64,000 nt of DNA from Paragonimus westermani. Its lineage: Eukaryota; Platyhelminthes; Trematoda; Plagiorchiida; Troglotrematidae. The notes under the pieces are model-generated. The model ran no database searches, had not been told where the DNA came from, and worked only from the letters and a program-made list of their open reading frames with translations. Each line of letters opens with the position of its first letter. Position 1 is the first letter of the stretch. The translations under genes and the position numbers were made by a program. Location of the stretch: positions 25,032 to 89,031 of the forward strand of contig QNGE01001014.1 of the NCBI GenBank assembly GCA_008508345.1, in the 5' to 3' direction. Of this stretch, positions 40,301 to 50,997 are shown piece by piece.

Positions 40301-41599
40301 TAATCCAATTTCGCTTAAGTTAATCAACAGTTTTCAGTTTTCGCACTGTACTGAGGTTCACAGGTTCATAAGTTGTTACAGGAGGCAGAAAGATATTTGC
40401 TTGTGCTCTCTCGCCTTTATGTTGGTCGAGAAAAAATATTATGATTGGTTGAAGATTCAGACAACGGAATGAAAATAACCGGAAGGGACTTTGAATAAAG
40501 TTACCGGCATATGATTACACCAGCAAAACACAGTGAGACACGCTGAAACAGCGTTTCGTCAAATGTGCGCATTTAATGACCTGTAAGAATCAGCTGAGTT
40601 GGTGGCCAACAAATGTGAAGTACACTTGGTCTCTTATGTATGTACTGACAGAGTATAATTTTCACGATCCTGGTTAATTTGGCTGTGACCAGAGAGTTAG
40701 GTGGTGTTCCATTGTAAATGGATTCAACTGCAAAACAGGTTTGCTTACAAACTACACTACCCACTCTATACTCTAACTTCAGCGAGTGACCGCCTAAGCA
40801 TTCTTCCCCGGTTGGTTAAAGGAGACCGGCCAGTGAACAAAGTGGACTGTGAAACACATTGAATGTAATTTCTCCTCCAAGCCGTACGTGATGTACTGAG
40901 AATCGCCCCATTTTCGCTAGCATACCTAGGAATTAGAGCTTCGACGGAGCCAAAACGAGTTGAATTACTCGTCCATAAAGGCTTCAGTAGGCGTCAAATG
41001 CCTTCCAAGATAAGATTAGCAGATTTTTACCTCGATTTTCCGGTATGGATGAATTTTGGAAGCGAAGATGTGTGGGGACTTTCAGTATACAACATCATTT
41101 GTATTTTTCGAATATGATTGGTTCATATCCACATACAAGTAGTCTGGTGTTGTCAACATAGTAATCGGCTTAATTTTGATAGTTAGTGTGAATGACTGTT
41201 TTACAAACAGTTCAGACCCAACTAGTTTCAATGGACTACTGGTTTAGATAGTTAAAAAAAATTTTTAATGTTCTCCATATTCCGGAAGCTCCAAGGTTTC
41301 GTGTGATTAAAGTAAAGCAACACAATTAATTTGACAACGCTGGGTAGTTTAATACTGAAAAGAATAGTCCCTGGGGTCTTAGGATAGAGCTTTGCTGAGC
41401 GATGCTGTTGGTAGGAAACCAGTATGTTGTTTATACGTTTACCTTGTTGTTGAACCTACTTCAGTCACTCAGTTCTCAAGTCATCTGAGTAGGCGGTCAG
41501 CGTGGTGGAAGTTGTGGAATTGACGATGGGGGGTAGAATAACCAACTCTATGAAAATACTCATGAGACTTGAGATAGACAGAGCCATTGGCTAACACCG
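31397..41599. other. anonymous DNA, no recognised gene
   Basis: More than 10 kb without an identifiable element. The longest frames are 131 codons (32624-33019, minus), 127 codons (35165-35548, minus) and 124 codons (39656-40030, plus). None shows a motif, and all sit among overlapping frames on the other strand. They could contain an unrecognised exon. Confidence 0.45.
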
Positions 41600-41945
41600 T
41601 TTAGGTAGTCGCCTTCTAAGTGATAAGTGAAATCAGCAGACTTGAGAAGCATGAATATCTCTTAATGAATCCATGCTGATCTTTGGTCGTAAGTTTGAGG
41701 TCTGTTACTTTGGTCCTAACAGAGTTACCCAGTAACTTCTCCATTGCCCTGGAGACCACCGAACGCAACTCTAATGGCTGATAGTTGTCTGAGTATCCTG
41801 GGCACCCACCTTTGGAAGTAGATATGATTTTGAATTGATTCCACGTCTTCCGTTTGCTCTCGGTTGACGAGTATCGAGTAAGTCATACTGTTGTTGGTGT
41901 TGCTAATGTAGAAAGATGATTTCAAGAAGGCAGAAGATATCATGC
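41600..41945 (-). pseudogene. CR1/Jockey-like LINE RT fragment
   Basis: On the minus strand, 41843-41610, one continuous frame reads 'TWNQFKIISTSKGG', 'DNYQPLELRSVVSRAMEKLL' and 'DQHGFIKRYSCFSSLL'. These are the first RT blocks of CR1/Jockey-type LINEs (W-K...I-P-x-x-K-G-G; N-Y-R-P-I-S-L-x-S-V-x-x-K-x-M-E-K-L; Q-H-G-F-x-x-x-R-S-C-x-x-x-L-L). A stop follows 'LLISLIT', and I could not find the downstream catalytic D and YADD blocks. This is a fragment with no activity expected. Confidence 0.75.
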
Positions 41946-42819
41946 TTTCAGAGCTGTTAAGTTCTTTAGCTCATTTTTGACTTGCAGCATTGATGTCTGC
42001 AGCACTTCATTTGAGATGATTGTGAATTGCAATTAGGTACACTCATATATTATTTACTCAGAATGTCGACTGTCTCTCCACCTGCGTTGGTAGATTCACC
42101 AGGTGGTTGAAGTTTCAAGGTGGCAATCTTGTTCCTCGTGTGCTCTGCGACTTTTTGAGAGACAACGTGTTGGCAGCAAAACTTATACAGTATTACTACA
42201 GTCCTAGTGAAGTTACGTCATCCAACATACTCCCAAATGAAAAACTCGGCCTGCTGCAGTCGGTACCTGTTTTCTGCTGAAAGCTTTTATATGCTCATAA
42301 CTTTAGTCGCACTTCTCACGCTTCTCTGATTTCAACGGATCGTGTACTATGACTGTTATCGATGCTGAGGGATTCCTCAGAAATGACCTGCCAGCAATGC
42401 TGTAGTAGGAGCACAGTGATAAAGTTGACCCATTCAGTCTTTTTGAACACGGTCTTTATTGCTGCAGTCATGTTGTGGAGTTAATCTTTTAGTTGCATAT
42501 AACCTACCAAATGCAGTTGTTTTGTGATCGTGGTGAACATTTAGAGTTGTATCTTTCAAAGTTCCGGTCATGTTACCTTGCTTGTAAAAATATGTTCAAT
42601 AACGCATGGGTCTTAAACAAACTGACACCCAGTATGATCTTCAACGTGCTTGAATGGTCCAGTTTCCCTCAATACTTTGAAAGACTTCCCAGAAAAGAAA
42701 GGTGCTGCAACATTAGGTCAATGGATTTCAAGGAGATCTTACTCCCGATGTTCAAATCTGACACGCCAGATTTCGCTTGTCGCATGCATGTGATATTCTG
42801 CTTATGGCGTTATTTGGGG
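41946..42819. other. segment separating two LINE pieces, possibly an insertion
   Basis: In an intact LINE the block at 42820-43040 should run almost directly into that at 41600-41945. About 870 bp lie between them. The segment has a plus frame of 116 codons (42493-42843) that I do not recognise. It may be an inserted element, or the two pieces may come from separate copies. Confidence 0.35.
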
Positions 42820-43040
42820 CCGTGTCGAAATTCTTTTAAGTAAACGGTGAAGTGTATATCAAAGATCTCGGTGCCAGCTACCAGCCAGATTAGTTCAGGA
42901 CCATCCAGAATCATCCTGTCAACAAGACATGAGGTCTTCATGAGTGGGCCTAGATGACGAGCTACATCACCTCTATTACCAATCTCCGTACTACTGCAGT
43001 GTACTACCACATTAAGAGTGACAACGTCGGCGCAGTGCAT
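42820..43040 (-). pseudogene. LINE ORF2 fragment just before the RT domain
   Basis: The minus frame contains 'STEIGNRGDVARHLGPLMKT', then 'LVDRMILDGPELIWLVAGTE'. This resembles the linker before RT in CR1/Jockey-type LINEs (V-x-x-x-L-x-x-L-x-x-S-x-S-P-G-P-D-G-x-x-P-x-x-L-x-x-L-A). The SPGPDG core is altered. Orientation and order agree with the RT piece at 41600-41945, so both may belong to one interrupted element. Confidence 0.45.
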
Positions 43041-44611
43041 TCCTTCAAAACACTAGGTCCCTGATACGCTTGCCCTCGATCCTCTTTACCACCTAACTTG
43101 GCTGACCTACACAGGCGTTTCAATTTCACTGCGCCCCTCTCGGCGATTCACTCAGCAGCAGCCAACTCAAACTTTTTGGCGCATACCAAATGATCCTGCG
43201 TGTCATCCGTTGCGAAGTTATTCATCCATCGATAAATCGATCCCAGTCGCTCGTGTTTTGGCCGCTGCGATCTAGGATCCCTCTTCAAACTGGTCAAAAG
43301 CACGTGAAAATTCTGCTTTATAATACCTACCTCTATCGACTCAAGACGTCGTTCGCGAACTGACTGTTTTGTTTACCAAAATTGGACCTAGGATATCAAT
43401 GCCAACAAGTTCATGACTGGTCGCAAATAGTTTGCTTTCCTTCCTCTTCCAGACTTTGTCTGTCATACTACATGGTTCTTTAGTCCGAGTCAGCTGGCAT
43501 CTACTTAGTGCCGGACTGAGTGTTGTTCGCCTAATTTTATTCCTGGTCTGTCACATTTTTCAATTAGTCAGTTTTATTGACCTCCCACTCACTAATCAGC
43601 ACTACTGTATTGTCATTCTAGTTGTCGGTAGTTGGTGTCACTAGGATATATAAGCTTCTTCGTAGTGTTTTTTCACCTCGCGTAATGATGGTAGACAACC
43701 TCTGTCCCGCCTACGCCCGGCAAGCAATACACAACGGAAAACTGCTTCCAGACCACTGAGTTCGCCTGAGCTTGTTCAGTTTGTTGAATGATGAGGACGC
43801 GTGGATGCAAATAGACCTGGACGAGGTCATTCAGAAAGTGAGAAAATCTAAGTCAGTGTTCTGTAATGCGCTTTAAGGCCACTAGTTCCTATTGGGATGG
43901 ATGGAAGTCAGGGTATATCTAAACTCCTGAACTGGACTCGCATGTACGTAGAGACCACTTGAAGCATTTTCGGTGGGGACTGCGTTGAGAGTCGTGATGA
44001 CGTAGCATTTGCTCCTCTGCCAGAATAGTGTCTGATCCCCTTAGCCAACTTAGGTCGGGTGGAAAGCTGAACTGTATGTGATTCTTCCATCATTGCTTCC
44101 GTTAAGAACATTACCTGCAGCAACCAAAGCGTGTTGATCAGGATTGAATAGACTGACCGAAAGAGAGATTCTGCACTTGTGACTGGTAGGCCAGATAAAC
44201 TGATGAGTGGTGCTAGGAATTTTCATTGGTCTAGGCAACGCACTGTTCGAACAAGTACAACAAATCTTTCTAAAGCTTACTCCCTGTGTACACTAAATAT
44301 GGTGCGCTTGCATCCACCTATACCTTGAACTTCCTACAACGGTTGCATGTGGGTACACTTGTATTGCATGAAAATACCCTGTTTAGACATCAGAAGAGCG
44401 TATAGCAAACAAGTTTGTTTTCGGTGATCCATCATCACTCTAACTACAGCACATTTTTATGGGTAAATCATGTGTGCGAAAAAGTGCGGTAATGGATCTA
44501 ACGGTTCTTTATCAGTTTTAGAAGGATCAGGTCGACTGGGCAAACTAATGATGGCTGTTAAGATGGTGGCCATGATAACGTAATCTGCTCAGTCAGGAGG
44601 TGAACGCCAGG
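43041..44611. other. probable decayed retroelement DNA
   Basis: G+C-richer than average with several fragmented frames (43908-44123 and 44050-44238, minus). I could not assign any piece to a family. It lies between LINE and PLE remnants of the same orientation, so the upstream part of the LINE (endonuclease) is one possibility. Confidence 0.3.
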
Positions 44612-46060
44612 CTATGGAAGATTCAGTGCTTGAGTGAAACGTTTCTGAATACATACATACATAGTGGGGAGAGTAGGCGGATGGCTGTGGCTTCTGAGAC
44701 TGCCAGGACCGCGATGAATAGGACGGAATAAGTCATTGAGATCGACTGAGTGGTTGAACTGCACTAGATGCGCAGCAGCAGAAGAGCAGCAAGATTCTGT
44801 CTTGCCCCGAGTTAGCCATACGGGATGATGTTCCCGCATACGTACGGAAAATCACTGTGTCGCATGGCTTACCTAGCTCATTTTTCAGAAATAAACGAAA
44901 TGGTATACCCAGATAGAGGTAGCATGGACAGGCAACGTATCATTCTATCAGGGGGGCAAAATCGATATGGAATTAAACTGAACACATAGTTTTGCTGCAA
45001 AGTAAGTCTTGCTTAGGGCTACGCTAAGCTTGTTGCTTATATCTTCAGGGGCATTATTGATCTTAACAGGTAATGAAATATGAATAGACTTCTTTTGTAC
45101 AGTATGCGGATTGACCAACTTTGTGCAAGGTAACACATGTCTGTGAACAAACTTTTCGGGACAGTATTTTTCATCTAGCAGTTTGAATATTAATTGTCTT
45201 TCTTCCTCTAGGTTATCATATTAATTTTCTGCCTTAGTGGTGCAAAATTATAACAATTCGTAAATTGTCCGGTCCACGTTAACTTACAGTTTACTTTCCT
45301 TTATATCGTCCCATCTGAGCGGTTGGATAGGAAGAGGTCTAAGAACAAGATAACTTCAGGTGACTCAGGCTCCATGGTAAAATGGATATTCCTATGGGCT
45401 GAGTTAAACCGTTCCAGCATTTCCCTTGGACTTATTAATTCATCCGTTACGCAAATAGTATTATCTACAAGTCGCTTATAAAAAGTCTGCAAGTTAATAT
45501 GGGCTGCTAGTGCACCATATCAGCTAGCAATGACCCCATTGTTTTCCCATTGCTACCCCCATCATTTCGTCGATAAAGTCTATCGGAAAATTGAAACTGA
45601 GCATTATGGGTAAAACGGTACACAACCGTTTCAATTCTTCCATCGGTAATCCCACATTTATGGAATTTTTCTCCAGATAGTCGCCTAAAATATTGTTTCC
45701 CTGAGCGATATATTAGTGAATAGAGATGTTGCATCAAATAGGAATATTCTTTTTCCTGACACGTTTAGTTCCTTCAAGATTCCAACAGATTCGAAAGAAT
45801 CACTCAAAATGGCTATCTTCTTACAGGCTGTAGCATCCCCGTTAGCCATTTTGAATTTGCCTGATATGGGGATTCAATCATGTCCAAGATGGGTCGCAAG
45901 GTTATTCCACTTCTGTGAACCTTAGGTAAACTGTAAAGTTGAGAGGTAACATTGTCCACTGGTCTGATTCTCGAAAACCTACCTGAATCAGTGTCCTGTC
46001 TGTTTTAAACATCGCAACGATTTTTTATATTAGTCAAAGCTCATTTTGGTAGGGTTGTCA
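44612..46060 (-). pseudogene. Penelope-like element, RT to C-terminus (PLE-2)
   Basis: Read on the minus strand, the PLE blocks occur in order, interrupted by stops and frameshifts. 'FTVYLRFTEVE' is a decayed YGLPKIHK block near 45.94 kb. 'RPILDMIESPYQ' and 'KWLTGMLQPVRR' follow at 45.90-45.83 kb. 'FDATSLFT' (motif A, Asp kept) is near 45.74 kb and a decayed GVAMGSPLGP block near 45.55 kb. 'YKRLVDNTICVTDE' (motif C, YVDD changed to LVDN) is at 45480-45439. Then come 'NIHFTMEPESPE', 'KLTWTGQFTNCYNFAPLRQK', 'NKLSVALSKTYFAAKLCVQF', 'REHHPVWLTRGKTES', 'NHSVDLNDLFRPIHR' and 'CIQKRFTQALNLP'. The last three are GIY-YIG-flanking C-terminal blocks. The GIY-YIG signature itself is not readable (44840-44950). 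This is the most complete PLE here and is inactive. Confidence 0.85.
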
Positions 46061-46450
46061 CTTCTAGTGGGAATGGCTTGTTGCAGAGTTATCACTTTTC
46101 TAAAGTCGGCTATGGTATTGACAGCAACTTACAATAGATGCGGCAGGTGAATGTACCTAGGACCAAGGCTGCCGCATAATTCTTGAAATAGCTCTTGGGT
46201 GATAGTTGAATATCCCCAAAGGTTTTGAAATCTTCAAGGATTTCTTTCTGTCATGTTGTTCTCAATTGGTGGAATTACAGAAACAGGTTGGTTGAACGCA
46301 AGCACTGGTCCGCATAAAAGTTGCGTAACTTTGATGGCATCACGGTAGGCGTCGGGATCAATGGACCGAATTTCAGTTCCCTTCTTCTCCTTCCCTTTGA
46401 TAAGGTGAATCTGCTGTGAGTCTACGAGTGTCTTCAGAGTGGAATAGCAT
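46061..46450 (-). other. open frame upstream of PLE-2, unassigned
   Basis: A minus-strand frame free of stops for about 70 codons (about 46444-46238) contains 'TLKTLVDSQQIHLIKGKEKK', 'IDPDAYRDAIKVTQLLCGP' and 'NQPVSVIPPIE'. It is collinear with PLE-2 and could be its N-terminal region or an unrelated fragment. I do not recognise it. Confidence 0.3.
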
Positions 46451-46525
46451 GATTACGAATTTTTCCCTGAATGGTTGTGGTCAATAAAGGATGAGGTATC
46501 ATCTGGACCAACAAACTAACACTTG

Positions 46526-46654
46526 CAGTGCATGTACAGTCAACTGATTGTGAAAGTGCTAATCACCCACTCAAAATTCAGTAAGACAANCAGTGCATGT
46601 ACAGTCAACTGATTGTGAAAGTGCTAATCACCCACTCAAAATTCAGTAAGACAA
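46526..46654 (+). repeat. exact 64-bp direct repeat around a single N (assembly join)
   Basis: 46526-46589 and 46591-46654 are identical, and position 46590 is N. Both copies start 'cagtgcatgtacagtcaact' and end 'cagtaagacaa'. A single N between identical ends is what remains when two overlapping contig ends are joined without being merged. The true sequence probably has one copy. Confidence 0.85.
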
Positions 46655-48090
46655 TCTGGAATTTCCGGTGCACCTTCTATCAGGTAACTGGTGAAGCGGT
46701 TATGGCGTAACACGCCTTGTAACTAGTTCTGGCCTTCTTACGGGGGCTTGACCATCCTGAATTGGTAACTTCTTCAGGTCTATCAATTTAGTCTTTCTGT
46801 TTATCTCCATCGCTTCATTTCCAGTTACAGTAAAGTTTAAAGTTCCGTGAAGTAGTTACATTAATACAAAAGCCTACGTTACTTTTCATTGTAGCCGATG
46901 AAATTTTGGATCTTGATGTCTGCAGAGTGATACGAATAGAGAATTTACACATCAAAATGAGACAGTAAGGACTCATTTACTAAGTTTGTCCTTCAAGAAC
47001 TAGACTGATGATGGAAATCCCGCTGTATGTGCACTATGCGATTCATGAAACAACTTCTATAACAGATCGCTTAGAAAGTCTTCACGTGAAGAACCACCTC
47101 ATATGGGAGACCAGCATATTCCTAATCACATGGAGTTTCTATAGAAATTTAGGGCCTTGTAGAGAGTGATCCTAGATGGGCCCGAACTCTTAACTTGATT
47201 AATGTATCCTTACAAAGAACTTGACGTAGTTTAGCCCTAGAATGGGAAGCCAAACCTACGCAAATTGCCCAATCTGATCATTCTAAAAAAAACAACCCTG
47301 TTTATCCTCTGCTATCGGTTTTAACCTCCTGTTAGTTTTAAATGAGAAAGTGTCACGTGTATCAAATCAGTATACTTAAAAATAGAAACCGACGGCAGAC
47401 TAGCAAATTACTTACAACCTATAGCTCTATACTGTATGAATCCTATTTAATGAACAAAGACGGTCTCTAACTTTCGTGTGATGAACTGTTTGTAATCTGA
47501 GCACAACCCATACGCTGCTGGCTGAACAAGCAGTATGGGATTCATAGATATACCGTCGTGAACTGATAAATTGCGTTTATTTGCCAACAGTGACAAAATA
47601 AACCCAAAGACCCGTAAGTTCTTTCTTCAGTGGGAACTACTTTCAAGAAAAAGTTTCTTCCACTTTCCTCATGTAACAAGTAAATAAATTAAAATTCGCT
47701 ATTCCCTCAATAAGGTGAATAACCACTTCCAAGAACGCGCTCCGACAAGCATCTGGATGTGTCTATATGCATTGGACTGGCAGAAAATTTTTGTCGCTAG
47801 TGTGAATGCAGTGACCTTCTCATACACAAACATTATGTTGGATATTGGGTTGCACGTTACTGAACACTACGAATGGTTATCCAGTTTGGTCTGAACGGTG
47901 ATAGCCTAATTAGAGTCCAATGACGAAGTTTTCTTACACAGCACTGAACTGCTAGCTATTGCCCGTGGCTTTCCTACAGACATTTTCTCTTTGGTACAGA
48001 TGATTTCATTTCTGAACATGCACGCTTTTCAAGCTTTACCACACACTTGGTGAGTGGTCACTCAGTGACTTTCTGATGTCGCTGCGGAAA
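46655..48090. other. anonymous DNA, no recognised gene
   Basis: No motif recognised. The upstream (zinc-finger) part of the R2-like element would be expected here, but I do not see it. Confidence 0.45.
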
Positions 48091-50038
48091 CTACGTGACC
48101 AGGAAGCAGGTACGGAAAGCCAACTATGCTGCGATTCAAACCTTGTACCACTAGAGAAAGAAGGATGATGCTTTTGCAGTCCCCTCCGGAAAGTGAAGAA
48201 TTGTCTACAAGGCAAGCCGCGGCCTCGGGGATAATTGCAATGAGTACTGGTTCAAAGTATTATCGGATCATCCGCACGTCTATGAGTGAAAAACACGTAT
48301 GATTCCGCCTCCGGAATGATCCTTGATCGACCCTAGCACTTGAACAGCACTATCTTCATTTTGAAGTGTATGGAAAACGCCGTCCAGGGTTTGGACTAAC
48401 TGTTGCCCGAACACTTGAAGCAAATGAAAACTGACACCTCGGCAGGATATTCCAACCTCTTCCTGCTAACTGAAGATTGTCCAATTCATCTTTGCCAACC
48501 TCGCATCACGCTTGTTCCGAAGATGAATAATCCTTCCTCTCCAGGTGAGCTAAGACTTACCGCCGTATCTTCAACGTTGGTAAGTTGATTTCACAAGGTA
48601 ACGACTGGTCGTTCGAATTCACGTTTCAAATTGCCCGCTCTTCAGTTCGCATTTTTACACTGTGATGGTTGCCTCGGGGCAACTTCATGACTCCATGGGC
48701 TGCTCCAGAACGCCTTCCAGCCTGTGTGGCCTTTGTTAGTGTGTCCAAAACGTTCGATCCTAAATCAAGGGACTCGATTATCAGATTGACCCAAACTTTC
48801 GGTACTTCTCCACCTCGAACATAGAATAGTGTTGCTTCTTGTCGGAACGCTGTCATCACGCTTAAACGCTCTGTCCTACGGTCCCCGCATGCTATACATG
48901 GAGGGTGACCCAGTGTCGCTGCTGGCATTTAGCATGGCAACGGATGAAGTGTCGACTCTATCTAGACCGGAGCTTGGCTAACAGTTCCATGACATACCGG
49001 TCAGCGGTTTCGCATGCGCCGACGATATGATTCCTCTGGATGAGAATTCGATGCATCTCTCTCACGAACTTGCAGCCACCGCTAGTGCTCTGGAGATATC
49101 CGGAGTGAAGGCCAACATGTGAGAGACTACACTAATGATCATCTGTGATGACTATAAACAAAACTCAGCAGCTATAGCCGACGAGTCTGTAATTTTGCCC
49201 CGGATATTATCCAATTATTGAAAGGTTATGACACAGTGAACTATCTCGGTATCCCGTTCAACTGGAAAGACAAAACATCCTTCACCCACCGAATGCAACT
49301 TTGTACGATGCTGGATGAAACCACCAAAACCCCCTTGAAGCTGCAACAACGCCCTTACCCTCTGAGACAGCATCTTTCTCCCAAGATAAGTCACACGCTG
49401 GTTCTGAGCCGGGTCCACCGAAAGACGCCCAAAGCAGGGACTGTCTAATTCGCCAGTATGTTCAGCGGTGGCTCCACCTTCCGAAGGACGCATCAGCCAG
49501 CCCAATTCGGTTTGTGCATTCCGAAATAGCCGGGGAGAACACTCAGTTCTCTCTCGTGGCAACTGCGGTCAAGCATAAGGCCTCGCTCATATTCTTCACT
49601 GGTGCTGGATCACGCATTATGTGCGCTGTGCTCGTCACAACCGAGTGAACCAAGACCTAGCGGAAAGACTACGTAGTCTGGGCCAAGTAATATTCGAGCC
49701 CATTCGTCAAACCTCACATTATAGAGTTTCTTGTTCTTGCTGCTGTGGTACTGGATCTCAGTGTGGTGAACGATTACTGAAGCCAATTTGCCCGGGCAGA
49801 AAAGGTTGTGAAGTACGGGACCGACTTCCATAATGCTGTCATTCAGTTGGCTCTCCACACCATAAACTACAACCATTCACCTGCCACCACCAATTTCCGT
49901 GGTAACATGTGTCCATCTTCATGCGAAGCGAATCTTCTACTGGAACTCCTCTGTTACGCAGTCACTGATTCGTGCATACTGACTACTCTAAGCTCCCTGA
50001 AAACCTACGACACATCTATTCGATTAACATGGCGATGA
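48091..50038 (+). pseudogene. R2-clade non-LTR retrotransposon (RT + RLE), decayed
   Basis: R2-type LINEs carry one ORF: RT, thumb and a C-terminal restriction-like endonuclease. In plus-strand order I read 'RKQVRKANYAAIQTLYH' (48.1 kb), 'LPEHLKQMKTDTSAGYSN' and 'ITLVPKMNNPSSPGELR' (48.4-48.55 kb). 'FVSVSKTFD' is motif A, with the catalytic Asp of DVSKAFD changed to Ser. Then come 'EGDPVSLLAFSMATDEV' and 'FACADDMI' (motif C, 49009-49032, both Asp kept). The thumb is 'SHTLVLSRVHRKT' plus 'RQYVQRWLHLPKDASA'. 'RHNRVNQDLAERLRSLGQVI' follows, and then RLE pieces 'VVLDLSVVNDY' (49745-49777), 'KVVKYGTD' and 'TNFRGNMCPSS'. The C-terminal 100 codons are almost intact. Frameshifts and stops elsewhere make it dead. 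No 28S rDNA flank was seen. Confidence 0.85.
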
Positions 50039-50643
50039 CCATTGCGATCAATCTGACGAATGTCTCGCCAAAAAGGATATTTTCTCATCCCGGTGATTGT
50101 AGCTTGATTGTGGTGAGACCTCTGTGCCTCTAAGAGCTTTCGATTTTGAGGGACCCCTTTTTATTCAAATCCTTTCTCTTTGTTAGAATATCACACCAGT
50201 AACTTTCAACTGATGGCTGTAATTATGATCGTTTGCTACCGCCGTAGAAGGACCTGTCAGTTGTTCACTGCTGTTAAACATGCAATGCAATAAGTTTGAC
50301 ATCCAGTTTGTTTCGACGTGTCTCTTTTCACATTTTTGTTGCTTATTTTTAGTGTCACCGCCTGCCTCCTCCCCGGACGAAGGTAGGCCTAGTGCTCTTC
50401 AAGATAAACGATAAGTTCTTCTGATGATTTTAAATAACTATCGTAAAAGAAAAACTTGGTACAACAGAGTCAATATGTAGTGCAATCTCATTGCAGTTAT
50501 CTTAGATGTTACAGCGGGTTGTCTGAGCAATTAGATACTGTACAGCTCCGTCAACCAAAACAGGACGCGGTGAGAACGCTTGAAAGTATGTTGTGTTCTA
50601 TTAGGGCAAAATAATTACATCACCCACCCTGAGTGAACACTGG
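50039..50643. other. R2-like 3' region and flank before the LTR
   Basis: No open frame of interest. The first part may be the R2-like 3' UTR; its end cannot be placed because no poly(A) or rDNA boundary is evident. The segment directly precedes the target-site duplication of the solo LTR. Confidence 0.4.
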
Positions 50644-50648
50644 GAGGC
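50644..50648 (+). repeat. target-site duplication, left (GAGGC)
   Basis: The 5 bp immediately before the LTR are GAGGC. The same 5 bp follow the LTR at 50993-50997. Ty3/gypsy integrases typically duplicate 4-6 bp, so this marks a true insertion. Confidence 0.85.
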
Positions 50649-50700
50649 TGTTAGGATAATGCCACAATTAATCCAAAAATGTTGTTTCTTCTTCATCACT

Positions 50701-50745
50701 GTATGAGCCTCCACCACCGTATGAGCCTTCGCACTGTATGAGCCT
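50701..50745 (+). promoter_or_regulatory. three spaced copies of gtatgagcct in U3
   Basis: Copies start at 50701, 50719 and 50736, spaced 18 and 17 bp apart, and lie just upstream of the TATA box. Repeated U3 motifs commonly serve as enhancer binding sites, but the factor is unknown. The same array is at 54973-55017 in the second LTR. Confidence 0.5.
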
Positions 50746-50757
50746 CCGCTTGAACAA

Positions 50758-50764
50758 TATAAAT
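50758..50764 (+). promoter_or_regulatory. LTR TATA box (TATAAAT)
   Basis: TATAAAT sits 110 bp into the LTR. A start of transcription about 25-30 bp downstream (near 50788) would mark the U3/R boundary. The duplicate lies at 55030-55036. Confidence 0.6.
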
Positions 50765-50992
50765 ACGGTGGGGTTTTTCAGTGTATTTTGAACACGTTTG
50801 GTTGAGATCAAATATACCCTTGGGTGAAGGTTCCCTGTCTTCCTGTCTTCTTCATTTGCGGTAGTTCGTGCGTTGTCGCATAGTCCGTGATAACGCAGAT
50901 CGTTAGTGCAACCGTCGTAGCTAAGCCGGGTTATCGTAAACGCTGAGCGTTAGTGATTTTGCATCAATTTTCAACCCACGCGGTTCATAACA

Positions 50993-50997
50993 GAGGC
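50993..50997 (+). repeat. target-site duplication, right (GAGGC)
   Basis: Exact match to 50644-50648. The same GAGGC also follows the second LTR at 55265-55269, so both LTR copies sit at one and the same genomic insertion site. Confidence 0.85.

Larger units (their letters stand above)
50649..50992 (+). mobile_element. solo LTR of a Ty3/gypsy-type retrotransposon
   Basis: This is a 344-bp LTR that begins TGTTA and ends TAACA, giving a perfect 5-bp inverted terminus. Its boundaries are fixed in three independent ways. It lies between 5-bp GAGGC duplications. Its start coincides with the point where similarity to the second LTR (54921) begins. In that second copy a polypurine tract abuts the same point. 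The U3 part holds three copies of 'gtatgagcct' and a TATA box. Internal element sequence is absent, so it arose by LTR-LTR recombination or reflects an assembly collapse. Confidence 0.85.

Noticed and set aside
42810..43040. BEL/Pao peptidase region
   Set aside because: First considered because of position and composition, but the frame fits the LINE pre-RT linker better and no D-S/T-G active site is present.
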